From NCBI GenBank assembly GCA_028711675.1, contig JAQTRT010000074.1, positions 1 to 11,573 on the forward strand: a stretch of 11,573 nucleotides of DNA, read 5' to 3'. Under the pieces are notes generated by a model. That model had not been told where the DNA came from. It saw only the letters and a list, made by a program, of their open reading frames with translations, and searched no databases. The translations under genes and the position numbers were made by a program. The first letter of the stretch is position 1. Every line of letters starts with the position of its first letter. Below are positions 4,573-11,456 of the stretch, piece after piece. The DNA is from a bacterium (lineage in GTDB: Bacteria; Spirochaetota; JAHITG01).

Positions 4573-7056
4573 TTATACGGCGGCCACGTCGCTGATAACG
4601 TCGCCTTCATCCAGTTTGAATATCCGCACTCCGGCCGTGTTCCGTCCGATGGTGGATATTTCCTTGGCATCCACGCGGATCACCATGCCTTTGGATGACA
4701 GGATGATGATCTCGTTCTCATCATCAATGGCGCCCACGGATACGCCCCGGCCGTTCTTATCCGTGATCTTCAGATAAGCCATGCCTTTACCGCCGCGGCC
4801 TTTGCTGGGAAAGAGGTTGAATTTCATGCATTTGCCGAATCCCCTTTCCGTGATCACGAACAGTTTTTTATTTTGGTCCACTTTTGCCATACCTACGACC
4901 TTGTCGTCCCCTTTTATCCGGATGCCGCGTATGCCACGGGAGTTCCGGCCCATGAGCCTTAATTTTTTTCCGCTGGTGCGCAGGGCGCGGCCGTTGGCTG
5001 TGCCGATGAAAATATCCTTGTCCTCTTTTTCACTGAAAGCCTGGGCATCCACGAGCTCATCATCCTTCTGCAGATTAATGCCGATGATGCCGCGTTTCTT
5101 GGCATTTTCAAAAGCCGGGCTGGCTACTTTTTTAATGATGCCTTTCTTTGTGATCAGTATGATGGAATAATCATCGGAGAATTCTTTGATGTTGATCAGC
5201 GTGGATATCTTTTCGTCCGGCGCCAGGTTGAGCAGGATCTTCAGGGATCTCCCCTTGGCTTGTTTGCTGGCAGCGGGGATCTCATACACCTTCATGTAAA
5301 AGACCTTTCCTTTGTTTGTGAAGAAGAGCATATTATCGTGGGTGGAAGCCACGCTCAGGTTCCGGACATAGGAATCATCGCCTTTCAGGGCTGCGCCGGT
5401 AACGCCTTTACCGCCCCGTCTTTGTTTCTTGTACTGCTTGGCCGGCAGGCATTTGATGAAACCGTCATTGGAGAGGGTAATGGCCATATCCTCGTCCGCG
5501 ATGATATCCTCCACGGTGAAATCAGTGATCTCCCGGATAATCTCGGTCTTCCGTTTCTCCGGGTATGTGTTCTTGACCTCGGTCAGTTCCTTTTTGATCA
5601 GGTCGTATATTTTTTTCGAACTGGCCAGGATGGCTTTCAGCTCCTTGATCATCTTTTTCAGGCCTTCCAGTTCCTCCACCAGCTTCTGTTTTTCAAGAGA
5701 TGTTAATTTCTGGAGCTTCATTTCCAGAATAGCATTAGCCTGTATCTCTGTAAATTTAAATTTCTGCATCAGGTTCGTCCGGGCCATCTCCACGGTCTTG
5801 GAGGCCCGGATGGTCTTAATGACGGCGTCGATCATATCCAGGGCCTTGACAAGCCCTTCCAGGATATGAGCCTGCTCTTCGGCTTTTTGCAGATCAAACT
5901 TTGTCCTTCGTACCACCACCTCTTTCCTGTGCTTGACGTACTCTTCGATGATCTGTTTCAGGTTCAGGACCCTGGGCTGGGTGTTGTCCACAAGCGCCAG
6001 CATAATGATGCCGAAAGTGATCTGCATCTGGGTATGCTTAAAGAGCTGGTTTAGAATGATCTGGGTCTGGGCATCCCGCCTTATTTCAATGGTGATGCGG
6101 AGCCCTTTCCGGTCCGATTCGTCCCGCAGGGAGGTGATACCGTCCACTTTCTTGTCCCTGACCAGGTTGGCAATGGAGGCGATCAGATCGGATTTATTCA
6201 CCTGATAGGGGATCTCGGTGATCACAATGGTGTCTTTCCCTGCTTTTTCCTCGATGTCGGTCTTGGCGCGGATCATTACTTTGCCTTTTCCGGTCAGGTA
6301 CGCATTTTTGATGCCTTCATAACCGTACAGGATTCCGCCGGTGGGGAAATCAGGGCCTGGTATGAATTTTAAAAGTTCGTTGATCTTGCAATCAGGGTTG
6401 TCAATAAAATATGTGACGGCGTCGATGACCTCCCCCAGGTTATGGGTGGGGATATTGGTGGCCATGCCTACGGCAATGCCGCTTGCGCCGTTCACCAGGA
6501 GATTGGGAAAGGAAGCAGGCAGGACCATAGGTTCCTTGCGGGTATTATCGAAATTCGGGACATAGTCCACGGTCTCTTTTTTGATATCTTTCAGCAGTTC
6601 TCCGGCGATCCTGGAGAGCCGGGCTTCTGTATAACGGTAGGCAGCGGCATTGTCCCCGTCCACGGAACCGAAGTTCCCCTGGCCGTCAATAAGGGGCTCC
6701 CGGATGGCAAAATCCTGGGCCATGCGGACCATGGTATCATAGACAGCCATGTCGCCGTGCGGATGGAAATTACCGATGACCTCGCCTACGATCTTGGCGC
6801 ACTTTACATACGCGTTTTCGTGCGTCCACCGCCGTTCGTTCATGGCAAACAGTATCCTTCTGTGCACGGGTTTCAGACCGTCGCGCACATCAGGCAGGGC
6901 CCTGCCGATGATGACGCTCATGGCGTAATCAATATAGGAATTCTTCATCTCGTCTTCGATGTCAACCGAGATGATGCGTGAATCGAGGAGGTTCAACTGT
7001 TTCGTCTTTCCCTTGGCCGGTTCCTTCGGCCTGCCGCTGTTCTTATCCTTTGCCAT
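4573..7056 (-). CDS. gyrA: DNA gyrase subunit A
   Basis: GyrA is the DNA cleavage-rejoining subunit of DNA gyrase (A2B2), which introduces negative supercoils. The 827-residue protein has the winged-helix breakage domain, with catalytic Tyr142 in AAYRYTEARL (E. coli Tyr122), then the tower and coiled-coil region to about 520. A C-terminal beta-pinwheel follows, with a GyrA box QRRGGKG at 545-551; the box marks gyrase rather than topoisomerase IV. The C-terminus ends VISDVAAV with no long acidic tail. The N-terminus has a lysine-rich extension of about 20 residues before LLDSRIISVDIEDEM. At the main quinolone-resistance position (E. coli Ser83) this protein has Met103, in HPHGDMAVYDT; Asp107 (E. 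coli Asp87) is kept. An AAGGAG sequence 5 nt before the ATG supports the start. The gene follows gyrB by 58 bp and is probably co-transcribed with it. Confidence 0.97.
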   Translation of the reverse strand: MAKDKNSGRPKEPAKGKTKQLNLLDSRIISVDIEDEMKNSYIDYAMSVIIGRALPDVRDGLKPVHRRILFAMNERRWTHENAYVKCAKIVGEVIGNFHPHGDMAVYDTMVRMAQDFAIREPLIDGQGNFGSVDGDNAAAYRYTEARLSRIAGELLKDIKKETVDYVPNFDNTRKEPMVLPASFPNLLVNGASGIAVGMATNIPTHNLGEVIDAVTYFIDNPDCKINELLKFIPGPDFPTGGILYGYEGIKNAYLTGKGKVMIRAKTDIEEKAGKDTIVITEIPYQVNKSDLIASIANLVRDKKVDGITSLRDESDRKGLRITIEIRRDAQTQIILNQLFKHTQMQITFGIIMLALVDNTQPRVLNLKQIIEEYVKHRKEVVVRRTKFDLQKAEEQAHILEGLVKALDMIDAVIKTIRASKTVEMARTNLMQKFKFTEIQANAILEMKLQKLTSLEKQKLVEELEGLKKMIKELKAILASSKKIYDLIKKELTEVKNTYPEKRKTEIIREITDFTVEDIIADEDMAITLSNDGFIKCLPAKQYKKQRRGGKGVTGAALKGDDSYVRNLSVASTHDNMLFFTNKGKVFYMKVYEIPAASKQAKGRSLKILLNLAPDEKISTLINIKEFSDDYSIILITKKGIIKKVASPAFENAKKRGIIGINLQKDDELVDAQAFSEKEDKDIFIGTANGRALRTSGKKLRLMGRNSRGIRGIRIKGDDKVVGMAKVDQNKKLFVITERGFGKCMKFNLFPSKGRGGKGMAYLKITDKNGRGVSVGAIDDENEIIILSSKGMVIRVDAKEISTIGRNTAGVRIFKLDEGDVISDVAAV

Positions 7057-7080
7057 AGCAACTCCTTAAAATCCTGTTTA

Positions 7081-7112
7081 AGGTTCATCGTTCTTATATG
7101 AATCATGAACCT
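7081..7112 (-). promoter_or_regulatory. Inverted repeat in the gyrB-gyrA spacer
   Basis: AGGTTCAT (7081-7088) and ATGAACCT (7105-7112) form a perfect 8-bp stem with a 16-nt loop, filling most of the 58-bp spacer. In the mRNA it begins 2 nt after the gyrB stop codon and ends 13 nt before the gyrA AAGGAG ribosome binding site (7067-7062). There is no T-run, so it is not an ordinary terminator. It could mark an RNA processing or stability site, or a protein-binding site. Confidence 0.4.
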
Positions 7113-7114
7113 CT

Positions 7115-9067
7115 TTATATGTCCAGGTTCCTTACTTTCTTGGCGTATTTCTCGATGAAGTTCTTCCGCGGTTCCACCTGGTCTCCCATGAGGATGGAGA
7201 AGGTCTCGTCAGCCTCCACCGCGTCCTCAAGGCATATCTTGATCAGCGTCCGTTTTTCCGGGTTCATGGTGGTCTCCCACAGCTGCTCGGGATTCATTTC
7301 GCCGAGACCTTTGTATCTCTGGACCTTCACTTCCTTGTTCTCTTTTCCCTTTGATATCTCCGAAATGATCTTATCCTTTTCCTCGTCGGAGAAGGCGTAA
7401 TGGCCTGCTTTGCCGTCCGACACGCGGTAGAGCGGCGGCTGGGCAATATAGATGTATTCATTCTCGATCAGGGCCGTCATGTAACGGTAAAAAAAGGTTA
7501 GGATAAGAGTACGTATATGGGCACCGTCCACGTCAGCGTCGGTCATGATCACGATCTTGTGGTACCGTAAATTTTTAACATCGAAGTCCTCTTCGCCGAT
7601 GCCTGTTCCCAGGGCGGTAATGATGACCTTGATCTCTTCGCTGGACAGGATCTTGTCAAAGCGGGATTTTTCCACGTTGAGTATCTTGCCGCGCAAAGGC
7701 AGGATGGCCTGGAAATTCCGGTCGCGTCCCTGCTTGGCCGAGCCGCCGGCTGAATCGCCTTCGACCAGGAAGAGCTCGCTCTTCTCCGGTTCCTTGGAGA
7801 TACAGTCAGCCAGTTTACCGGGCAGGCCGCTGTCGATATCCAGCGCGTCCTTCCGCCTCACCAGTTCCTTGGCTTTCTTAGCCGCTTCCCGTGCCCGCGC
7901 CGATTCCACAGCTTTATCCAGGAGCGTCCTGATGACCTTGGGGTAATGGTCGAAATGTTCCGACAGTTTGTCGTACGTGATGCTGTATACGATGCCTTCC
8001 ACTTCGCTGTTGCCCAGTTTCATTTTGGTCTGTCCTTCAAACTGGGGGTCCTTGATCTTCAGGCTGATGACGCAGACCAGGCCTTCCCTTACGTCATCGC
8101 CGATCAGACCGGCCGATAATTTCTTGTCATATTCGAGCTTTTTCACAAAATCATTGAAAACGCGGGTAAGTCCTGATTTGAACCCGCTCAGATGGGTCCC
8201 GCCTTCATGGGTGTTGATGTTGTTCACGTACGTGAAGATGTTCTCGTTGTATCCGCTGTTGTATTGCAGGGCTACTTCAAGGGACACTTCATCCTTCATG
8301 GTGCTGAAATAAACAGGCGGTGTGTGGAGGGGCGTTTTGGCCTTGTTCAGGTGGTTGATGAATTCCACGATGCCGCCCTTGTAAGCGAATATATGTTCTT
8401 TCTTCTCCCGTGTGCGTTCGTCGTACAGCTCAATGGTGATGTTCTTGTTCAAGAACGCCAACTCCCGCAAACGCTGAGAGAGGAGATCAAAATGAAATTC
8501 AGTGGTTGTGAATATCTTGCTGTCAGGCAGGAACTTAACGATCGTACCGTGGTCTTTGGTCTTTCCGGTGACCGCTACATTTTTGAGCGGTTTACCGCGT
8601 TCGTATTTCTGCATGTAGACCTTACCGTCCCGGTAGACCTGGATCTCAAGCCATTCCGAAAGTGCGTTCACTACGGATACGCCGACGCCGTGAAGTCCGC
8701 CTGAGACTTTATAAGCTTTATGATCGAACTTACCGCCGGCATGAAGCTTGGTCATGACCACCTCGAGAGCGGACACTTTTAATTTTTGGTGTATCTCGAC
8801 CGGGATACCGCGGCCGTTATCCTTCACTTCGATAATATTGCCCTTCAGTATCCGCACAACGATCCTGTCGCAGTATCCGGCCAGGGCTTCGTCAATACTG
8901 TTATCCACGACCTCATAGACCAGGTGGTGCAGGCCGACATCGCCGGTACTGCCGATGTACATGCTGGGCCGTTTCCGGACCCCTTCCAGTCCATCCAGTA
9001 CCTGGATATCCTGGGCGCTGTATGATTTTCCGGCTTCTTTATTTTTTTCTAATACTGGTTCGGCCAT
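7115..9067 (-). CDS. gyrB: DNA gyrase subunit B
   Basis: GyrB is the ATPase and Toprim subunit of DNA gyrase. The 650-residue length is the compact form without the large insertion of proteobacterial GyrB. Seen in order: GHKL ATPase domain with YEVVDNSIDEAL (51-62, catalytic base E60), DNGRGIP (83-89) and GGLHGVGVSVVNALS (123-137); transducer domain with the ATP-contacting QTK loop at 346-348; Toprim domain with LVEGDSAGGSAKQGRDRNFQAILPLRGKILNVEK (E436) and TDADVDGAHIR (D510, D512, D514). The C-terminal tail has QRYKGLGEMNPEQLWETTM (583-601). The QTKMKLGNSEV and GRDRNFQAILPLRGKILN segments favour GyrB over ParE, and the gyrA gene next to it agrees. A strong AGAGGAGGAG ribosome binding site lies 7 nt before the ATG. 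A promoter and a structured leader of about 130 nt lie upstream. Confidence 0.97.
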   Translation of the reverse strand: MAEPVLEKNKEAGKSYSAQDIQVLDGLEGVRKRPSMYIGSTGDVGLHHLVYEVVDNSIDEALAGYCDRIVVRILKGNIIEVKDNGRGIPVEIHQKLKVSALEVVMTKLHAGGKFDHKAYKVSGGLHGVGVSVVNALSEWLEIQVYRDGKVYMQKYERGKPLKNVAVTGKTKDHGTIVKFLPDSKIFTTTEFHFDLLSQRLRELAFLNKNITIELYDERTREKKEHIFAYKGGIVEFINHLNKAKTPLHTPPVYFSTMKDEVSLEVALQYNSGYNENIFTYVNNINTHEGGTHLSGFKSGLTRVFNDFVKKLEYDKKLSAGLIGDDVREGLVCVISLKIKDPQFEGQTKMKLGNSEVEGIVYSITYDKLSEHFDHYPKVIRTLLDKAVESARAREAAKKAKELVRRKDALDIDSGLPGKLADCISKEPEKSELFLVEGDSAGGSAKQGRDRNFQAILPLRGKILNVEKSRFDKILSSEEIKVIITALGTGIGEEDFDVKNLRYHKIVIMTDADVDGAHIRTLILTFFYRYMTALIENEYIYIAQPPLYRVSDGKAGHYAFSDEEKDKIISEISKGKENKEVKVQRYKGLGEMNPEQLWETTMNPEKRTLIKICLEDAVEADETFSILMGDQVEPRKNFIEKYAKKVRNLDI

Positions 9068-9112
9068 ATCAGGGCTCCTCCTCTGTCTATTGGGAACATC
9101 ATATGATTTAAA

Positions 9113-9176
9113 CAGCCGCGGTCTTCAGATTACGTCTGAGATCCTTGAAGCATACGCGGGTTTAAGCCTGCGGCTG
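9113..9176 (-). promoter_or_regulatory. Structured leader of gyrB (nested inverted repeats)
   Basis: CAGCCGC (9113-9119) and GCGGCTG (9170-9176) are a perfect 7-bp inverted repeat. It encloses a small hairpin, TCAGA (9125-9129) with TCTGA (9135-9139) and a TTACG loop. The whole block lies within the predicted gyrB leader, ending about 45 nt before the start codon. It may act as an RNA structure controlling gyrB, or as an operator. It matches no riboswitch class I recognise. Confidence 0.35.
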
Positions 9177-9205
9177 CCTGTTTTACCATCTGTAAATGCT
9201 GGTAA

Positions 9206-9233
9206 ATAATAATAATTTTTAATAAAAAATCAA
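9206..9233 (-). promoter_or_regulatory. Probable sigma70-type promoter of gyrB-gyrA
   Basis: On the minus strand TTGATT (9233-9228) is followed after 16 bp by TATTAT (9211-9206), in an A+T-rich tract. It would give gyrB a leader of about 130 nt. The 270-bp gap 9068-9337 also holds a small hairpin, TCCTG 9306-9310 / CAGGA 9315-9319 with a TTTT loop, just after the upstream operon. It has only a weak T-rich follow-up on the minus strand, so it is a doubtful terminator. I see no gene in this gap. Confidence 0.5.
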
Positions 9234-9337
9234 GTTATTTTTTCCTGGTTTCCACTGCTAATAATAAAAAAATAGGCTAAAAATTATGATTTTCCGCGTA
9301 TTTTATCCTGTTTTCAGGAAGGTGAGAAAAAATATGT

Positions 9338-9712
9338 TTATTGCCACAGGAGAATAAGTGTAACGAGAAGCTGGAGAAAAGAGATGATGAGTGTTGAGAA
9401 CAGTATGATCCGGGAGGCCGGTGTTTTAAATTCAGCCCCTCCTTTTTTTATGAACCAGGTATGGATCGAAAAAGCAAAGATCCCGGAAAAGGCCAGAACA
9501 AGGGAAATGATCATGCCAGTGCGTGTACTTAGGTAAACCGGGATCAGTCCGTACTGGAGAAGCAGGAGGATGGGAAAATGGAGGAACAGGAAACCTGCAG
9601 CCCCGCCCTTCATCTTAAAGAGCTTCCACTCCTGCCAGTAGGCAGAATCCATTTCATGAAGGATGATCAGCACGGAGTTGATTACATAAAGCCAGAATAA
9701 TACTTTATTCAT
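9338..9712 (-). CDS. Small four-helix membrane protein (possibly DUF6713-like)
   Basis: This 124-residue protein is dominated by four hydrophobic segments: about residues 4-20, 40-61, 66-88 and 100-123. It is therefore an inner-membrane protein with no sizeable soluble domain. Conserved-looking polar features are HEMDSAYWQEWKLF right after helix 1 (H19, E20, D22, Y25, W26, E28, W29), a second histidine inside helix 3 (IHTWF), and a GGA turn before helix 2. The HE-D-AYW-EW pattern recalls a small uncharacterised membrane family that I associate with DUF6713, but I cannot confirm this. The ATG lies 7 bp after the stop of the aldolase-family gene, with no ribosome binding site, so it is probably coupled to it. 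It is the last gene of the TPR-aldolase-membrane protein unit. No function can be assigned; the histidine and acidic residues near the membrane face could bind metal or haem (inference). Confidence 0.8.
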   Translation of the reverse strand: MNKVLFWLYVINSVLIILHEMDSAYWQEWKLFKMKGGAAGFLFLHFPILLLLQYGLIPVYLSTRTGMIISLVLAFSGIFAFSIHTWFIKKGGAEFKTPASRIILFSTLIISFLQLLVTLILLWQ

Positions 9713-9719
9713 ATCTGTA

Positions 9720-10478
9720 TCACGGATTATGGACGATCCGGGCGATCTTTTTCAGGATCTCGGACGGATCCGCGTGCTGGAATACGTTCCGGCCGAAAGA
9801 GACCCCGCAGCCTCCTGATTTAATGGCGCCTTCCACCATTTCCAGCACTTCCTTGTCCGTCTCCATTTTTTCACCGCCGGCAATGATGACCGGGACCGGG
9901 CATCCCTGGATCACTTCATGGAAGGATTCCGGATTGCCTGTGTAATTAACCTTCACCAGGTCCGCGCCCAGCTCAGCGCCTACGCGCGCGGCATGTTTGA
10001 CCACTTTTACATCATACTCGTTCTGTATCTTTTTGCCCCGTGTGTACATCATGGCCAGGAGGGGCATGCCCCAGTGGGTGCATTCCTTGGAGACCAGGCC
10101 GAAATGCCTTAACATAGCACCTTCTGTTTCAGCACCGAGATTCACGTGAATGGAAACGGCATCAGCCCCGAACTGGATGGCTTCCTCCACTGTGCAGATA
10201 TCGACCTTGGCATTGGGATCTGTCCCCAGTGCTGTTGAGGCGGAGAGATGGATGATGAGACCTACGTCCTTGCCGCCCCGTCTGTGTCCGCTTTTGACGA
10301 TTCCTTTATGGAGGATGATGGCATTGGTGCCGCCCTCCACAATGGAGTTAATGGCTTTTTTCATGTCGACCAGGCCTTCTATGGGACCCACGGTTACACC
10401 GTGGTCCATGGGCACGATGATGGTGCGGTTGGTATTCCTGTTCATGATGCGTTCCAGCCGTATCTCTTTGCCGATCAT
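9720..10478 (-). CDS. ADH synthase / archaeal-type class I aldolase family protein
   Basis: This 252-residue TIM-barrel protein belongs to the DeoC/LacD/FbaB-like class I (Schiff-base) aldolase family. The closest group is MJ0400-type 2-amino-3,7-dideoxy-D-threo-hept-6-ulosonate (ADH) synthase, with archaeal-type fructose-bisphosphate aldolases as the alternative. Key residues visible: D25 in VPMDHGVTVGP, Y145 in MMYTRG, and K176 in ADLVKVNYTG, the likely Schiff-base lysine. All three fall at a constant offset of 8 from the residues I recall for MJ0400 (D33, Y153, K184). The phosphate-binding end is VPVIIAGGEK and GGCGVSFGRNVFQ. ADH synthase makes the first intermediate of the alternative 3-dehydroquinate route to aromatic amino acids; the aldolase would act in glycolysis or gluconeogenesis. 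No partner dehydroquinate synthase II gene is in the window, so the substrate is undecided. An AGGAG sequence 7 nt upstream supports the ATG. Confidence 0.88.
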   Translation of the reverse strand: MIGKEIRLERIMNRNTNRTIIVPMDHGVTVGPIEGLVDMKKAINSIVEGGTNAIILHKGIVKSGHRRGGKDVGLIIHLSASTALGTDPNAKVDICTVEEAIQFGADAVSIHVNLGAETEGAMLRHFGLVSKECTHWGMPLLAMMYTRGKKIQNEYDVKVVKHAARVGAELGADLVKVNYTGNPESFHEVIQGCPVPVIIAGGEKMETDKEVLEMVEGAIKSGGCGVSFGRNVFQHADPSEILKKIARIVHNP

Positions 10479-10494
10479 TTAAGTTCTCCTGTTC

Positions 10495-10513
10495 CGGCGG
10501 CTGCGAGCCGCCG
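10495..10513 (-). promoter_or_regulatory. GC-rich hairpin between TPR gene and aldolase-family gene
   Basis: CGGCGGCT (10495-10502) and AGCCGCCG (10506-10513) form a perfect 8-bp stem with a 3-nt loop in the 46-bp spacer. On the minus strand it starts 11 nt after the TPR stop codon and ends a few bases before the AGGAG ribosome binding site of the next gene. No T-run follows in either direction, so an intrinsic terminator is unlikely. Likelier roles are transcript stabilisation, processing, or control of translation of the downstream gene. Confidence 0.5.
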
Positions 10514-10524
10514 CTCGATTAACA

Positions 10525-11163
10525 TTATTTGTTTATCAGTTCGAAATTTTCGTTGAAAAGTTTCAGGTCCTTTTTCAGGCTTTTCAATGTTTGCTTGGCG
10601 TTCTCCTTGTTCCCCGAAAGGTATTCGGCAATGGCCAGGTTGTTCCTGGTCTTGCTGTCCTCTTTTATTTTATAAGCGGAAGAAAAATATTCCCTGGCTT
10701 TGGTGTAATTATTCTTATATAATTCGATGACGCCTGCCGTGTTCAACAGTTTATGGTTGTCCTTGTATGATTTCATTGCCTCTTCCAGCGTGCGCGAAGC
10801 AAAATCTATATTGTTCAGCTTGATGAAACAGTTGATGAGGACGACATAGATGTCCGCGTTCTTGGATATACTGAAGGCGCGCTTAAAATAAGGAAGGGCT
10901 TCCACGACCTTGTTCTGATGATACAGGAGCAGCCCCATGTTAAAACAGCCTTCATAATAATTATTGTTCAGCGTTAAGGCCCGTGAAAAATATTCGCCTG
11001 CCTGGCCGGGATCATTATGGTTGACGTACCAGAGACCGATCATGTTGCAGGTGGAGTAATCACCCGGGTCGTTCCTGATGGCTTCAAGATAGGTCTTAAG
11101 TGCCGGGTCGGGATCAGCGGCAAAACAAAGCTTTACGAGGAATAGAAGTATTATTAATTTCAT
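10525..11163 (-). CDS. Secreted or periplasmic TPR-repeat protein
   Basis: This is a 212-residue protein. Residues 1-15 (MKLIILLFLVKLCFA, followed by AD) look like a short signal peptide cleaved by signal peptidase I; the cysteine is not in a good lipobox. The rest is helical repeats of about 34 residues. TPR-like units run at roughly 36-68 (YSTCNMIGLWYVNHND...AGEYFSRAL), 69-102 (EGCFNMGLLLYHQNKVVEALPYFKRAF), 103-134 (more degenerate), 136-167 (KLLNTAGVIELYKNNYTKAREYFSSAY) and 169-201 (TRNNLAIAEYLSGNKENAKQTL). TPR proteins bind other proteins; the partner is unknown. It is the first gene of a three-gene unit with the aldolase-family enzyme and the membrane protein, without an obvious shared pathway. 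No ribosome binding site is visible, and a TTGACT element lies 35 bp upstream of the ATG. No other start codon suits the signal peptide better. Confidence 0.85.
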   Translation of the reverse strand: MKLIILLFLVKLCFAADPDPALKTYLEAIRNDPGDYSTCNMIGLWYVNHNDPGQAGEYFSRALTLNNNYYEGCFNMGLLLYHQNKVVEALPYFKRAFSISKNADIYVVLINCFIKLNNIDFASRTLEEAMKSYKDNHKLLNTAGVIELYKNNYTKAREYFSSAYKIKEDSKTRNNLAIAEYLSGNKENAKQTLKSLKKDLKLFNENFELINK

Positions 11164-11168
11164 AAAAT

Positions 11169-11198
11169 ATAAAAAAGTGTTTTAATTTAAAAAGTCAA
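11169..11198 (-). promoter_or_regulatory. Possible promoter abutting the TPR gene start
   Basis: On the minus strand TTGACT (11198-11193) is followed after 18 bp by TTTTAT (11174-11169), a weak -10 match. The start codon begins 6 bp after the -10 box, so transcription would start at or next to the A of ATG. An undetected promoter further upstream remains possible. Confidence 0.35.
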
Positions 11199-11212
11199 TA
11201 AAAAAGAATGGT

Positions 11213-11341
11213 GGAAGTTGATGTTTGCTGTGTTTCTCATTCTCGCGCTGCATCCATGCATCGCTGCGAGGGTTCCGCCTATTTTGGCCTCCTGTCAAAA
11301 TTACGGCTCCACAAACCGAAAAAAACCAAACATCGACTTCC
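11213..11341. repeat. 129-bp segment bounded by 15-bp inverted repeats
   Basis: GGAAGTTGATGTTTG (11213-11227) and CAAACATCGACTTCC (11327-11341) are inverted copies matching at 14 of 15 positions. Inside are further inverted pieces: CTCGC...GCGAG around a TGCATCCATGCA core (about 11242-11270), and ATTTTG (11281-11286) with CAAAAT (11296-11301). A separate small hairpin, CCCTGG/CCGGGG with an AAAT loop, lies just outside (11346-11361). The segment is visibly richer in GC than the A+T-rich DNA on both sides. It has no transposase gene and no clear target-site duplication. It resembles a miniature inverted-repeat element or dispersed palindromic repeat, or a structured regulatory region in the divergent spacer 11164-11456, which otherwise holds only the two promoters. 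Confidence 0.5.
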
Positions 11342-11421
11342 TTAGCCCTGGAAATCCGGGGATAATTCATTATGATGCTCATTGTATTACTGCTGTATTA
11401 TCACTATATTGCTCATTCTTA

Positions 11422-11449
11422 TTGACATTCGATTCTAAAGAAATAAAAT
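11422..11449 (+). promoter_or_regulatory. Sigma70-type promoter placed for a leaderless mRNA
   Basis: A perfect TTGACA (11422-11427), a 16-bp spacer and TAAAAT (11444-11449) lie directly before the rightmost gene. The ATG at 11457 begins 7 bp after the end of the -10 box, exactly where transcription should start. No ribosome binding site is present in the intervening bases (AACGCAC). Confidence 0.65.
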
Positions 11450-11456
11450 AACGCAC

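Noticed and set aside
8901..8909. DnaA-box-like TTATCCACG
   Set aside because: It is a single copy inside the gyrB coding sequence, encoding part of the conserved VVDNS segment, with no cluster of boxes or AT-rich unwinding region.
11182..11382. 66-codon minus-strand open frame upstream of the TPR gene
   Set aside because: It has no ribosome binding site, its translation is low in hydrophobic structure and matches nothing I recognise, and it spans the inverted-repeat segment, so it is more likely a by-product of that element.
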